Source of the DNA: Methanobacterium_D sp040373355
GTDB lineage: Archaea; Methanobacteriota; Methanobacteria; Methanobacteriales; Methanobacteriaceae
Assembly (NCBI RefSeq): GCF_047495555.1
Contig: NZ_CP166866.1
Coordinates: forward strand, 1,958,001-2,022,000
Direction of reading: 5' to 3'
DNA: 64,000 bases
Shown here piece by piece: positions 37,080 through 46,533 of this stretch. The first letter of the stretch is position 1; every line of letters begins with the position of its first letter. Made by a program: the position numbers and the translations under genes. The notes beneath the pieces were generated by a model. It had not been told where the DNA came from, did no database searches, and saw nothing but the letters and a program-made list of their open reading frames with translations.

Positions 37080-37700
37080 TTAAGTCTTTGAGCCTATCCC
37101 CATTAGATATGCTCCAAAACCAATCACCCAAAGTATTATAGGATACGCTACCCATCTTTCAACTCCGCCACCACCCATTATCGGTATGAACATATTAGCT
37201 GTAAATAAGAAAAACAGGCCAATTATACCAAAAATAACAGCCAAATATTTAAGTGGTGAATTTATTATTCTGAAGGAGTAAATAGCCGATAATCCTCCGC
37301 TGATGAATGTGGTCATTGCAAATAATGGATGCTGAGGATTTATATTTCCAGGAAATATTCCAACACCTAAAGCTCCCAGTCCTAACAATCCCACCAAAAG
37401 TGCGGCGATTCGATCATTATACGTCCTAAATAAGAAATAAGTACCAATAAGGATTAATATTCCAGATATTATCATACTAAAGTTAAATATTGTAGCTGAT
37501 GGTTGGGTTATAATGCTGTTAGGTGGTTCCGTCGCTCCAAGGTCACTAATCATACTATTAGCAGTTGTATATGTATATACTTCAGGATAAAAAATTTCAC
37601 CAGTTATAATACCCATAAAAATAATGGATCCTGCAAGGAAAAACATAAGACCTGCTATAGTGGGGTTCATTTTATTTGAAAATTCTAATTTTTTAATCAT
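37080..37700 (-). CDS. DUF998-type membrane protein
   Basis: A 206-residue protein with six membrane helices. PEVYTYTTANSMISDLGATEPPNSIITQPSATIFNFSMIISG and LGVGIFPGNINPQHPLFAMTTFISGGLSA are hallmark segments of DUF998 proteins, which occur widely in archaea and actinobacteria without a known function. The ATG at 37700 starts a short basic N-terminus. Monocistronic and divergent from the adhesin at 38167. Confidence 0.85.
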   Translation of the reverse strand: MIKKLEFSNKMNPTIAGLMFFLAGSIIFMGIITGEIFYPEVYTYTTANSMISDLGATEPPNSIITQPSATIFNFSMIISGILILIGTYFLFRTYNDRIAALLVGLLGLGALGVGIFPGNINPQHPLFAMTTFISGGLSAIYSFRIINSPLKYLAVIFGIIGLFFLFTANMFIPIMGGGGVERWVAYPIILWVIGFGAYLMGIGSKT

Positions 37701-38024
37701 AATATCACTAACATATTTAGAATAATTGTTTTGTCTCTATTGATTAAGTAATTTTGTATAGATTATCTTGAGAGAAATAATAACATCATTTTAACTAAAA
37801 GTTTATCTTTTATTAAAACTAGTAAATCCTGCAATAAAAGCAAGCACTGAAGCTATTAAATCTGTATCAAAAGGAGAATTCATAAACATTTCATGTCATA
37901 ACTAAATAATAAAATCATTTAGAAGTATTAAATGGCCTTTTAAATAAAATTATTTAATTTATTAAGCATAAAATGATTTATTTTTGTATTATTAAATCTA
38001 AAAATAATCCCATTATCTTTAAAT
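37701..38024. other. Intergenic, no gene seen
   Basis: A+T-rich divergent spacer leading to the adhesin control region. Nothing beyond probable promoter sequence of the DUF998 gene. Confidence 0.4.
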
Positions 38025-38063
38025 TGTGAAAAAAGTCACAAAAATTATCATAATCTTTTTATA
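38025..38063 (+). promoter_or_regulatory. Adhesin control region: TGTGA-N6-TCACA palindrome and TATA box
   Basis: TGTGAAAAAAGTCACA (38025-38040) is a perfect TGTGA/TCACA dyad with a 6-bp spacer. CTTTTTATAC (TATA box, about 38055-38063) starts about 16 bp downstream. The second adhesin has the same dyad (47359-47374) with the same distance to its TATA box. Its position upstream of TATA suggests an activator site. Confidence 0.7.
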
Positions 38064-38166
38064 CACATCAATCATACTAATTTTTAGCAAGCACTTGCTT
38101 AGTTAATAATAACTTAGTAAGACTTGATTTTTCTACTCTTAATTCGGCATAAAGGAGGTAAAAAAG

Positions 38167-40116
38167 ATAACAAAACAAAAAATAACAACCAAAACTATAA
38201 TTTCACTAGTATTAATAAGCCTAACATTATTATTCTGCTTAACCACAGTTTCAGCAGCTAATGACACGATTTATGTAAATATCACTGGAGACGATACTAC
38301 TGGAAATGGAACTGCAGAAAACCCATATCAAACAATACAAAAAGGAATAGACAATCTTAATCCTAATGGAACAATATACCTCCCAAATGGAACATACACC
38401 GGGACAGGAAACACTGGAATTATCATAAACAAGAGTATGAATCTTGTTGGTGAAAACCAAAAGGAAACCGTGATAAAAGGAGAAACGACATTCATATTTA
38501 TAATTCAACCCGGAATAAATGTATTTATCCAAAATCTAATGTTAATCAATGGAAGCAGTGGATTTGGTGCAATCCACAATAGGGGAAATCTAACTGCATT
38601 AAATTGTACTTTCACAAATAACTCCGGAAGTTATGGTGGGGCAATCAGCAATGAGGACAATTGTACTGTAAATAATTGTAATTTTACAGGTAACAAAGCA
38701 GATAATGGTGGTGCAATCAGCAATGATGGTACCTGTACCATAGCTAATTGTAATTTTACAAATAATACTACATTTTTTATATTTAGTACAGACGATAAAG
38801 GCGGTGCTATCTACAATACTGGTACTTTAAATGTAGATGATTGTATTTTCACAGGCAACAATGCAAGGTATGGTGGTGCAATCTATAAATATAGTGGTAC
38901 TTGTACTGTAAATAATTGTAATTTCACAGATAACAATGCAGAGTATGAGGGCAGTGCAATCTATAATGAAGGTACTTTAAGTGTAGCTAATTCTAATTTC
39001 ACAAATAACTATGCAACTTACATGAGTATTATGGATAATGGTGATGTACTCAGCAATCATGGTACCTTAAAAGTAACTAATTGTACTTTCACAAAGTACT
39101 ATGCAACTTATTTAGGTAGAATGGATAGTGGAGGTGCAATCTACAATACTGGTATCTGTAACATAGCTAATTGTACTTTCATCGGTAACACTGCAACTTA
39201 TGGTGGTGCAATTTACAATAATGGTACTTTGGATATAGCTTATTGTAATTTCAATTATAACTCTGCACTATATGGTGGTGCAATCAGCAATGAAGGTACT
39301 TGTAATGTAAATAATTGTAATTTTACAGGCAACAATGCATACTATGGTGGTGGTGCAATCTTCAACAAAGTGAATCTACATGCAGTATGCTGTACTTTCA
39401 CAAGTAACAATGCACAGTATGAGGGGGGCGCAATTTACAATTGGGGTTATGGTATTGTGACGTATAATAGAATTACTGGAAATACAGCACTAATATGCAG
39501 TGCCATTAGTGGTTATGTTGAAGCTGAGAATAATTGGTGGGGTTCCAATAATCCCGATTGGAGTATCTTAAGTAGATTTACTCCTCCAAATTGGGTTATT
39601 TTAACTATAAATGTAGATCCAAATACAATATACAATGGCGAAAAAGCAACTATTAAAGTAGATTTCAACTACCTTAACGATGGTAGATTTTTATGGATGG
39701 CATGCATTCCTGATGGGCCAATAACTTTAAGTACTTCGTGGGGAAGTTTCACAAGCTCTGGAATAACCCATGAATTCACAGCAAATACTTTTGATAGTGT
39801 TATGACTGCTACATTCTATGCTAATGGAGATTATATACCTTCAAGTGTGATGATTAGTGCTTCTGCTGATGGATATACCACAAATGAAACTGAATCAGCT
39901 TATATTAACATTAATCCTACTATAATTACTTCAACTTATAATCCAATATTAGAAACAAATGTACAATCGGGTAATGTTGAAGCAATTGATGCAGCAAGTT
40001 CAACACATAATACCGAAAATACAATCAGAATGCAAAAAACGGGATTACCAATACCCGCACTTTTATTAGCTTTACTTGCAGTATTTACTGGTTTAGTAAT
40101 GCCAAGAAGAAAATAA
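38167..40116 (+). CDS. Beta-helix surface adhesin with C-terminal anchor; start codon appears to be ATA
   Basis: The frame is open from ATA 38167, encoding a signal peptide (ITKQKITTKTIISLVLISLT...TTVSA, cleavage near residue 30), which lies upstream of the only canonical start (ATG 38437). The leader CATAAAGGAGGTAAAAAAG is almost identical to that of the second adhesin, where ATG stands in place of ATA. The body is about 14 right-handed beta-helix repeats of the type GGAIYNxGTLxVxNCNFTGNNA, then a GPITLSTSWGSFTSSGI domain, and a C-terminal QKTGLPIPALLLALLAVF helix ending PRRK. A cell-surface adhesin, held by the C-terminal helix. Confidence 0.85.
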   Translation: MTKQKITTKTIISLVLISLTLLFCLTTVSAANDTIYVNITGDDTTGNGTAENPYQTIQKGIDNLNPNGTIYLPNGTYTGTGNTGIIINKSMNLVGENQKETVIKGETTFIFIIQPGINVFIQNLMLINGSSGFGAIHNRGNLTALNCTFTNNSGSYGGAISNEDNCTVNNCNFTGNKADNGGAISNDGTCTIANCNFTNNTTFFIFSTDDKGGAIYNTGTLNVDDCIFTGNNARYGGAIYKYSGTCTVNNCNFTDNNAEYEGSAIYNEGTLSVANSNFTNNYATYMSIMDNGDVLSNHGTLKVTNCTFTKYYATYLGRMDSGGAIYNTGICNIANCTFIGNTATYGGAIYNNGTLDIAYCNFNYNSALYGGAISNEGTCNVNNCNFTGNNAYYGGGAIFNKVNLHAVCCTFTSNNAQYEGGAIYNWGYGIVTYNRITGNTALICSAISGYVEAENNWWGSNNPDWSILSRFTPPNWVILTINVDPNTIYNGEKATIKVDFNYLNDGRFLWMACIPDGPITLSTSWGSFTSSGITHEFTANTFDSVMTATFYANGDYIPSSVMISASADGYTTNETESAYININPTIITSTYNPILETNVQSGNVEAIDAASSTHNTENTIRMQKTGLPIPALLLALLAVFTGLVMPRRK

Positions 40117-40160
40117 TTTAAGGGGATTTAATGTCCTCTCCCCAACTCTTTTATTTTTAA

Positions 40161-40505
40161 TTGCTAATAAAATTAAAATCAAGAGAACAAGCACATTAAA
40201 GCAATCTTAGCTCAATATGACAGTTTTAAGAGTATAAAATTTTAACAAAATATAAAATAATATAATATTTTATATATTAAAGAAAATTAACACGTTTAAA
40301 ACATTTAATATACAAAAATAAAGTGTAATATAACGCAATTTTTTATTTATAAGTTTCTACGAGGATTTTAAATTTGCAAAAACGTTAATAGTATCATTTT
40401 TGCAACTATAATTATAAAGACCCATACTAACTTATTTTTAATAAAAAATCATTTTTAAGAACTAAAACTAATTTTTAATATATAATTAGATAAACTAATT
40501 TTAAG
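40161..40505. repeat. Dispersed intergenic repeat R1, copy
   Basis: Blocks in order: GCTAATAAAATTAAAATCAA, CACATTAAAGCAATCTTAGC, ATATAAAATAATATAATATT, AACACGTTTAAAACATTTAA and ATAATTATAAAGACCCATAC, followed by AACTAATTTTTAATATATAA. It follows the first adhesin gene. Confidence 0.65.
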
Positions 40506-40615
40506 ATTATTTATTCAATCTTTAAATTCGAATATTTCTTACCACAAAAATCGTAATGAGCACTATAACGAACTATATCTGTTCATTTAAAAGAAAAAGG
40601 ATTGTAAATCCATAA

Positions 40616-41257
40616 TTAGTTTGCAAATTTTGTACCGAAATATTTATTATAATCATTGTTCGTTGCATTTGTTTCGTTGATAACTTGTTCAACACTTAAT
40701 ATATTTGGAAATCCACTGTTAAATCCATTTCTCCACCCATAATATTTGATTTTGTAAGTTCCCCCAACCTTTAACTGGTTAAAAATATCTCTTGTATTAA
40801 ATTTTTGGAATAAGAAGTTTTCATTGTTAAAAAATCCTTCACTTTCATTTGTAACAAGCAGTAGCTGATCTGCATTACTTATTATCATCATTCCATTATC
40901 ATATACATTTATTCCCGGTTTAGGTTCCCATCCTTGAACTGTAATTACTTTTTCCTGCACAGAGGGCACTTCATAAGCACTCCACCAATACACACAACCA
41001 ATTGGGTATATTACTATGACTGCAACAATAAAAGCTAAAGCAGATCTTATAAATATTGATCCCCAAGGAGTTGGTCTCCTTTGATGTGATTCTTTATGAT
41101 TTGTTTTCTTATGATGAGATTCTTTGTGGTTTGGTTCCTTTTGATTCGATTTTTTCCATTTTACTATCCCTAAAACTAGGGCAATAATTAACGGAACTAC
41201 TATGTACATGCCTACCTGTATCAAAAGTCCTTCAAACCAACTTGGTGCTACAAACAT
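40616..41257 (-). CDS. Membrane protein with His-rich linker and extracellular domain
   Basis: A 213-residue protein: N-terminal helix (LIQVGMYIVVPLIIALVLGIV), a Lys/His-rich repeat linker (KEPNHKESHHKKTNHKESHQ), a second helix (SIFIRSALAFIVAVIVIYPIGCVYW), then an extracellular domain of about 130 residues (VQGWEPKPGINVYDNGMMIISNADQ...TYKIKYYGWR). The His repeats may bind metal. GGAGAATAAAA precedes ATG 41257. I do not recognise the family with certainty. Confidence 0.65.
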   Translation of the reverse strand: MFVAPSWFEGLLIQVGMYIVVPLIIALVLGIVKWKKSNQKEPNHKESHHKKTNHKESHQRRPTPWGSIFIRSALAFIVAVIVIYPIGCVYWWSAYEVPSVQEKVITVQGWEPKPGINVYDNGMMIISNADQLLLVTNESEGFFNNENFLFQKFNTRDIFNQLKVGGTYKIKYYGWRNGFNSGFPNILSVEQVINETNATNNDYNKYFGTKFAN

Positions 41258-41645
41258 TTTTATTCTCCTTCTATTTCTCCTAATTAAATGAGTTATATTA
41301 CTTAAACATCTGATGCAATTAAATTAGTCTATATCTGACTCAAAAATTAATTAATTTATCAATATCTTCATACTTAATTAGTTTCTTTAGCATTTTTATG
41401 ATTCTTCCAATAGAGCAATAGGTAATTCCATTAATATCCATTCACAAATATTCTTAAACTCATATTGTTGATTGAAAATAAAAACCTTACTTTTAAAATA
41501 ATAAAAAAATAATTCGTTATTCTGTACTATCTTTAGCCCCTAAGGTCACTATATTTAAAAATAAAAAGCCAAAAAAATATTGGGCAACAAAAGCCGAATG
41601 GTATGTAAAATACAGATTTCAATAGTTTATTCCGATTTAGCTGCC
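41258..41645. other. Intergenic, no gene seen
   Basis: About 390 bp of A+T-rich sequence; a short GC-richer stretch (TTAGCCCCTAAGG) near 41531 is the only visible feature. Nothing further supported. Confidence 0.4.
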
Positions 41646-42242
41646 TTATTTCTCATTGCTTAGCTTATCAACTATATTTTGAAGATTATTTTTTAATACT
41701 TCCATTTTATTATTATATTGTTTCATAAGGTTAGCCGTACTTCTTAAATCATCAGCATATGCTTTATTATCTCCATTTTCAAAATCTGTGGCTGATTTTT
41801 GAGTTATAGAAATCATTTGACTACTCAAACTGTTAATTTCCTCATAATTACTTGAAAGGTTACTTATTTCGCTGGAAAGGTCTCCCTTTAATGCCAATGT
41901 GTATGCAAGCGCCTTATAATAATTAAAAGTACCATATGCCTTGAAATCTTGATTTAATAATCCTGGAGGAATATTGTTGCTATTTCTCATTTCATTTGCT
42001 ACATTAGTCCTTTGACTTTGTGACATATAACTTAATGGAGAATTTTCCACAGTTGCAGCTGCATTTTCAATCTGAGCAATATCTGAAGCACTGATCTGAT
42101 TTTGTGACGCTGCATCTAATTCGTTTTTAAATGCATTTAAATCATTTGGCATTAAAACAGTTGTAACTGCAGCATAAAAAGCTCCATAAATACCAATTAC
42201 TGCTACTATAACAATAATTAATGCAATCATTTTTTTATTCAT
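41646..42242 (-). CDS. Membrane-anchored helical protein (198 aa)
   Basis: A single N-terminal membrane helix (MIALIIVIVAVIGIYGAFYAAV) precedes an all-helical, Asn/Ser-rich extracellular domain with coiled-coil character (AATVENSPLSYMSQSQRTNVANEMRNSNNIPP, then SSEISNLSSNYEEINSLSSQMISI). No Cys. It lies 74 bp downstream of a DUF5518 gene in the same direction. Function unknown. Confidence 0.65.
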   Translation of the reverse strand: MNKKMIALIIVIVAVIGIYGAFYAAVTTVLMPNDLNAFKNELDAASQNQISASDIAQIENAAATVENSPLSYMSQSQRTNVANEMRNSNNIPPGLLNQDFKAYGTFNYYKALAYTLALKGDLSSEISNLSSNYEEINSLSSQMISITQKSATDFENGDNKAYADDLRSTANLMKQYNNKMEVLKNNLQNIVDKLSNEK

Positions 42243-42315
42243 CTTTTTTCGCCTCTTTATTCACCTACTGATTTATATTTACAATAATAACTAATTTAAT
42301 AAATACTTTTTTTAT

Positions 42316-42675
42316 TCATTTCTCTACATTTGAATTAATTAAAGCCCCAATAGCTCCACCAATTGCAGCTACAAAACCAAAAACAATAGATATAAGTATT
42401 GAAACTATAAATCCAAATCCTATAACCACTGAACTTTCAAAGATGAGAGCACTAGCAAAGGTATACACAAAAGTGTAAACAACCACTCCTAAAAATCCAA
42501 CAATGCCACCATAAATCAAACCATTTTTAGCGTTACCACCAGCCAAATAACCTGCTATTAATCCAGCGATTAAAATGCCTAAAAAACCTCCAAGAGGCCC
42601 TAATCCCATAAGTAGAACAAACAATAATAATATCGCTGCAACAATCCCTATAACTATAACTTTCCAATTTAACAA
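42316..42675 (-). CDS. DUF5518-like small membrane protein
   Basis: About 119 residues, four helices. I choose TTG 42675 (start LLNWKVIVIGIVAA): GGGGTG lies 6 nt upstream, and the paralogues begin MLNFKSIIIG and MINWKTILIG; the GTG at 42684 overlaps the ribosome-binding site. LGGFLGILIAGLIAGYLAGGNAKNGLIYGGIVGFLG carries the family motif. Probably co-transcribed with 41646. Confidence 0.75.
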   Translation of the reverse strand: MLNWKVIVIGIVAAILLLFVLLMGLGPLGGFLGILIAGLIAGYLAGGNAKNGLIYGGIVGFLGVVVYTFVYTFASALIFESSVVIGFGFIVSILISIVFGFVAAIGGAIGALINSNVEK

Positions 42676-42790
42676 GTTTTCCACCCCACTAATCCTTTAT
42701 TTTCATTCATAATACCACTAACTTAAAGCTAAATTAAATTTTACCATTCTAAATTATTAAGTGATTCATTTATTAAGTGCATAAGTTTAT

Positions 42791-42960
42791 AACTTGCTAA
42801 AAAAATTAAAATCATAAAAACAAGCACATTACAGCAATCTTAAACTAATATAACAGTTTTACAAAGAGAAAATTTTGATAAAATATAAAATAATATTATA
42901 TAGTAAAATTTTTAACTAAACTAATAAGCATTTAAATCTCTTAAATATTCTTATTAATCT
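42791..42960. repeat. Dispersed intergenic repeat R1, copy
   Basis: CTTGCTAAAAAAATTAAAAT, CACATTACAGCAATCTTAAA, AACAGTTTTACAAAGAGAAA, then ATAAAATAATATTATATAGT. The second and third blocks nearly match the copy at 62269. Confidence 0.65.
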
Positions 42961-43080
42961 TTATTTTTTAATTTACAATTTTTTTTTAAGCTTATGTTTT
43001 TTGGATCCTTATTTTGAGCTAAATATTAGCAATCAACAAGCATGATCTAATTCTGTAAAATAAATAAGATTGCTCCAGAC

Positions 43081-44058
43081 ATGCTAAATATAATCCACCG
43101 AGAAGAGGAAGAGCGCTTACCTAAATGGCAGCGTTCAGCAAACAAATGGTTTAGTGCTTATGATGAGCATTGCAAAGAGCAAAAGCGAACTAAAAACACA
43201 CGAAACACCAGACGTACAATAGTAAATGGATTTATAGGCTTCCATGGCCTGCCACAATACACACAAAGAGGAGTAAGAAGGAAATTTAAGGGCTTAAAGG
43301 AGCCTAACAAGCGTGAAGCATTAAAGAAAGAGGATATTAGGGAATTGTTAAGTGCAAGTAAAAGCTAGAAGATGAAAGCAATGATACTTGCACAGCTTTC
43401 CAGCGGTTTAGCTGGCTTGGATATGCTAAAATTAAAAATTAAAGATTATAATGATGGTTTGATTGAAAGTATTGATGATAATGATATTAGAAGAAATGTT
43501 TGTTTGTTGCACATGTTCCGTAAGAAGACTGATAAGGAATTTACAACATTTTTTAGTGAAGAAGCTGTTATAGCAATTGAAAAATATTTAGAATTAGAAT
43601 GCATTGATATTAATGATGATGAAGCTTTATTTGCAAGCTATAAAGCTGGTGGAAAGCATATGGGCACAACAGCACTGCAAATGGCTTACAGATATTTAAA
43701 TAAATACTCAGGCGGGGAGCAAGAAGAAAAAGGAAGATTTAGAAAAGCAACCAGTCATATGATGCGTAAAACCTTCAATACACTGTTAATTAATGCAGGA
43801 ATGCTCAAAGAGATTAGAGGGCATTTTATGGGACATGGGTATAATGATAAAGTTAGAGATACTTACTTTTTAGCTGATCCACAAGAATTGCTTAAAGTTT
43901 ATTTGAAGTATATGGATTATGTGACTATTGAGAAGAGAGAAGTGAGTAGTGAAGAGTTAATAAATGATCAGGGCTTGAATAATGCTAAGATTAGTGAATT
44001 GGAGTTGATGCTTGAGGAAATGAAGAAGAAATTGGATAAGGTTAGTGTTGAAGCATAA
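43081..44058 (+). pseudogene. Tyrosine-recombinase (integrase) split by an in-frame TAG
   Basis: One frame from ATG 43081 to TAA 44058 interrupted only by TAG at 43366-43368 (...LLSASKS-stop-KMKAMILAQLSSGLAG). A TTG-to-TAG change explains it. The upstream part is a SAM-like DNA-binding domain (RRTIVNGFIGFHGLPQYT); the downstream part is the catalytic domain with TSHMMRKTFNTLLINAG (H-x-x-R), GHFMGHG (second His) and RDTYFLAD (Tyr). The first catalytic Arg position reads SSGLAGLD, as in some divergent methanogen integrases. Its C-terminal end recurs as a relic at 30417-30612. No att sites or cargo boundaries were identified. Confidence 0.8.
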
Positions 44059-44131
44059 TTACTTTTAAATTAAGTTTTTATACTATTTTTACTAATTTTA
44101 ATTTATAATTTAGTAAATGAGTTGATCTTAT

Positions 44132-44644
44132 TTGAAATATGCTAAATACCTTGGAATAATAAGCATTATAATTTTAATTACTTTAAGCTCAGGCTGTATA
44201 TTCATTAGTGGATTTGTTGATACTTTAAGCTTAGATAATGAAAACAATATCATTACAGACGGTAATGGTAACATCATCCACAATGCAACTCCCGTTATTT
44301 TTCCAGATATTATAGGAACTGTAATTGGTCCTAAAGAAACTAAAAGGGGTCAAAATTTAACTGTTGAATATAAAGTTACAAATAAAGGTATTAAAGCCGT
44401 ATATAACGTTAGTGTAGAAGGACAATCTATTGATGAGTATCTTGGAACTTTAAAACCTGGAGAAACCAAAAAATTTACTCATATCGTGTATATACATACC
44501 CCTGCTGAACTTAAAGAGGAATATGGCCCTGATGCTGTAGAGTGTAATCCTTATCCTATTGGTGGAGATAATATATATTATAGATATTCTAACGGTCAAG
44601 AGCACATTGCAACCTTCGATTGGATTGAAATAAAATTAATCTAA
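44132..44644 (+). CDS. Lipoprotein with CARDB/DUF11-like domain
   Basis: A 170-residue protein starting at TTG 44132. The signal peptide (GIISIIILITLSSGC) ends in a lipobox, so the N-terminal Cys should be lipidated. The mature part contains GPKETKRGQNLTVEYKVTNKGIKAVYNVSVEG...YLGTLKPGETKKFTHIV, an immunoglobulin-like fold typical of CARDB domains that mediate surface binding. It follows the broken integrase in the same direction. Confidence 0.75.
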   Translation: MKYAKYLGIISIIILITLSSGCIFISGFVDTLSLDNENNIITDGNGNIIHNATPVIFPDIIGTVIGPKETKRGQNLTVEYKVTNKGIKAVYNVSVEGQSIDEYLGTLKPGETKKFTHIVYIHTPAELKEEYGPDAVECNPYPIGGDNIYYRYSNGQEHIATFDWIEIKLI

Positions 44645-44651
44645 TAAGGAT

Positions 44652-44699
44652 GAACGTGTGTTAGAAGGTAGAGAAAAAGTTTTGAAGATAATGAAATAA
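44652..44699 (+). pseudogene. Relic of a TPR-protein 3' end
   Basis: The frame VLEGREKVLKIMK-stop matches the C-terminus of the TPR proteins (EAKEEVLKLMEK at 55280-55319) and is followed by the same AATTGATTGAAA-type spacer. It shows that a TPR gene once preceded the DUF5518 genes here, as it still does at 55 kb. Confidence 0.5.
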
Positions 44700-44725
44700 A
44701 AATTGTAATTGATTGAAAAGTAAGT

Positions 44726-45088
44726 ATGATTGAAATGAAGAACCATTATAAATCTTTTTTAATTGGTTTAGCTATTGGATTAGTAACTACATTTATTTCT
44801 ACCCCTTGGCAAATAGCAATAATTATATTATTAGTTTAGGATTAATTTCTGGCTTTATTTCAAGTAAAGACACTAAAAAGGAATGATTACGGTGCAATTA
44901 GTAGTTTAGGTTTTCCTATCGCAAGTATAATATTTTATACTATCATTGCAATAGAAGGCTTTCAAATTCCAATTATTCCCGTACTTATAATTGGCTTAAC
45001 TCTTATGCTGATTATATCTGCATTATTGGGAGCATTTGGCGGTTTAATTGGAACATATATCAAAAAATCAAGTTTAAATAAAAATTAA
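44726..45088 (+). pseudogene. Frameshifted DUF5518-like membrane protein
   Basis: MKNHYKSFLIGLAIGLVTTFISTPW opens the gene; a TAG follows at ILLV, then GLISGFISSKDTKKE in the same frame, and a second break before GAISSLGFPIASIIFYTIIAIEGF...IISALLGAFGGLIGTYIKK in another frame. The assembled product is a typical four-helix DUF5518 protein. Confidence 0.65.
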
Positions 45089-45098
45089 AGTGTTAACA

Positions 45099-45455
45099 AT
45101 GAAAAAATATAGTACAATTAAATCAGTAGTCATAGGATACGTTATAGCTGCTATTTTAGCATTTCTTTTACCAGATATCCATTTATCAGATATATTAGCG
45201 ATAATTATAATTATGTTAGGTGGATTTATTGCCACTTACATATCTATAACTAATAAAGCAAGAATTGGATTATATGAAGGCATATTATATGCCCTATCCA
45301 CATTACCACTATTATTAATTTCTACAACTGGATTAGGATTATATTCAATATTAATTCTGGTTTCAATACCAATATTAGCTTTTATTGGAGGATTTATCGC
45401 TAAACAATTAAGATTACGATTAGATAATACCAATGATGAGAAAATTACGGTTTAA
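45099..45455 (+). CDS. DUF5518-like small membrane protein (118 aa), twin of 55351
   Basis: MKKYSTIKSVVIGYVIAAILAFLLPDI, GGFIATYISITNKARIGLYEGILYALSTLPLLLIS and GGFIAKQLRLRLDN match the gene at 55351-55695 along the whole length, and the upstream GTGTTAACAATGAAAAAATA is identical. I use ATG 45099; the GTG nine bases upstream is an alternative. Four membrane helices. A recent duplicate pair about 10 kb apart. Confidence 0.8.
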   Translation: MKKYSTIKSVVIGYVIAAILAFLLPDIHLSDILAIIIIMLGGFIATYISITNKARIGLYEGILYALSTLPLLLISTTGLGLYSILILVSIPILAFIGGFIAKQLRLRLDNTNDEKITV

Positions 45456-45480
45456 AATATAACTAAATTTTCAATCCAAT

Positions 45481-45590
45481 TTTTATAATTTATAATTCCC
45501 TATTTCAAAACTTTGATCAACTCTTCCTTAAATGTAGGTTAATTTTGATTAGGTTTATTGCTTTTGGAGTTTTGATTGAATATAGAATAA
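45481..45590. repeat. Dispersed intergenic repeat R2, copy
   Basis: Contains CTTTGATCAACTCTTCCTTA and TTAATTTTGATTAGGTTT. On the minus strand this reads FKEELIKVLK-stop, as in the other R2 copies, a vestige of one gene's 3' end. Confidence 0.6.
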
Positions 45591-45644
45591 ATAAAGCTAC
45601 TTTAAATATTTAAGAAATATAAAAGAGAAAAATAAAGTATCTAC

Positions 45645-46313
45645 TTATCTTTTATTAATTATATTTTTAAATTTGACAGGGAAATTAAGATTTAGAATTT
45701 TTTGTAAACCAATTAAATTAGATATTTTATTTAAAAATATCTTATTTTCAAATTTAAGTACCAATAAAGCACAAATAGTTCCTATTAAAGCCCCAAATAC
45801 AACATCCAACGGATAATGAACTCCAATATATATCCTTGAAAATCCTATAACTGCTGCAAACGCTATTATAGGATAAATAATCCTAATTTTTCTATCTAAA
45901 AATTCAATAGAATATTTGAGACCAATCACTACAGCTGCTGCAAAAGAACTTGTCGCATGCCCTGAAGGGAAAGAATATACATCATTTTCCAAAACTAACT
46001 GGTGAACATTTCCTAAAACCAAAAAAGGTCTTGGCTCTGCAATAAAATGCTTTAATAAATACACGAAAACATTGCTGATAAATAATGCTAAAAATGCAAG
46101 TATTGCTACTTTTTTGGCTTTTACACCGCCAAAAATATATAATAAAGCACATATTATACACCAAGCTGCAAGACTGCCAAAATCAGTTAAAAAAGGCATT
46201 ATTATGTTTAAAATACTATTTTCTAAGCCATTGTTTACTAAATAGAACAACATCACATTATAGTTTAGTATAGGGTTTATCAAATCAAATATAATTAAAT
46301 TCATTAAATCCAT
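45645..46313 (-). CDS. PAP2-family membrane phosphatase
   Basis: About 222 residues, six helices. The three phosphatase motifs are present: KHFIAEPRPF, SFPSGHATSSF and SRIYIGVHYPLDVV. AAGGTG lies just upstream of ATG 46313, preferred to GTG 46322. It should dephosphorylate isoprenoid diphosphates or phosphatidyl lipids on the outer membrane face, for instance recycling the polyprenyl carrier used for wall or glycan synthesis. Confidence 0.9.
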   Translation of the reverse strand: MDLMNLIIFDLINPILNYNVMLFYLVNNGLENSILNIIMPFLTDFGSLAAWCIICALLYIFGGVKAKKVAILAFLALFISNVFVYLLKHFIAEPRPFLVLGNVHQLVLENDVYSFPSGHATSSFAAAVVIGLKYSIEFLDRKIRIIYPIIAFAAVIGFSRIYIGVHYPLDVVFGALIGTICALLVLKFENKIFLNKISNLIGLQKILNLNFPVKFKNIINKR

Positions 46314-46533
46314 GAAAATCACCTTAATTTAAATTCGAGTATTCTTTTTTATTAATACTCTTTTTAAAATAATTATGCCAAGATTCAATCCAAATCAGTA
46401 CATGATTCGCCCCAAATTCAATGAAAATCCATTATTCATTACTGAAAATTAAAAAAATGAAAAGATAAAAATAGAGATTATTAGTCATTTAAGCCAATTG
46501 AACATAGGTTTAATATTATTCTAGGTATATGTT

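Noticed and set aside
43366..43368. TAG in the integrase as a pyrrolysine codon
   Set aside because: Pyrrolysine use is known in Methanosarcinaceae and related groups, not in this lineage, and paralogous sequence suggests Leu. A single TTG-to-TAG change is enough.
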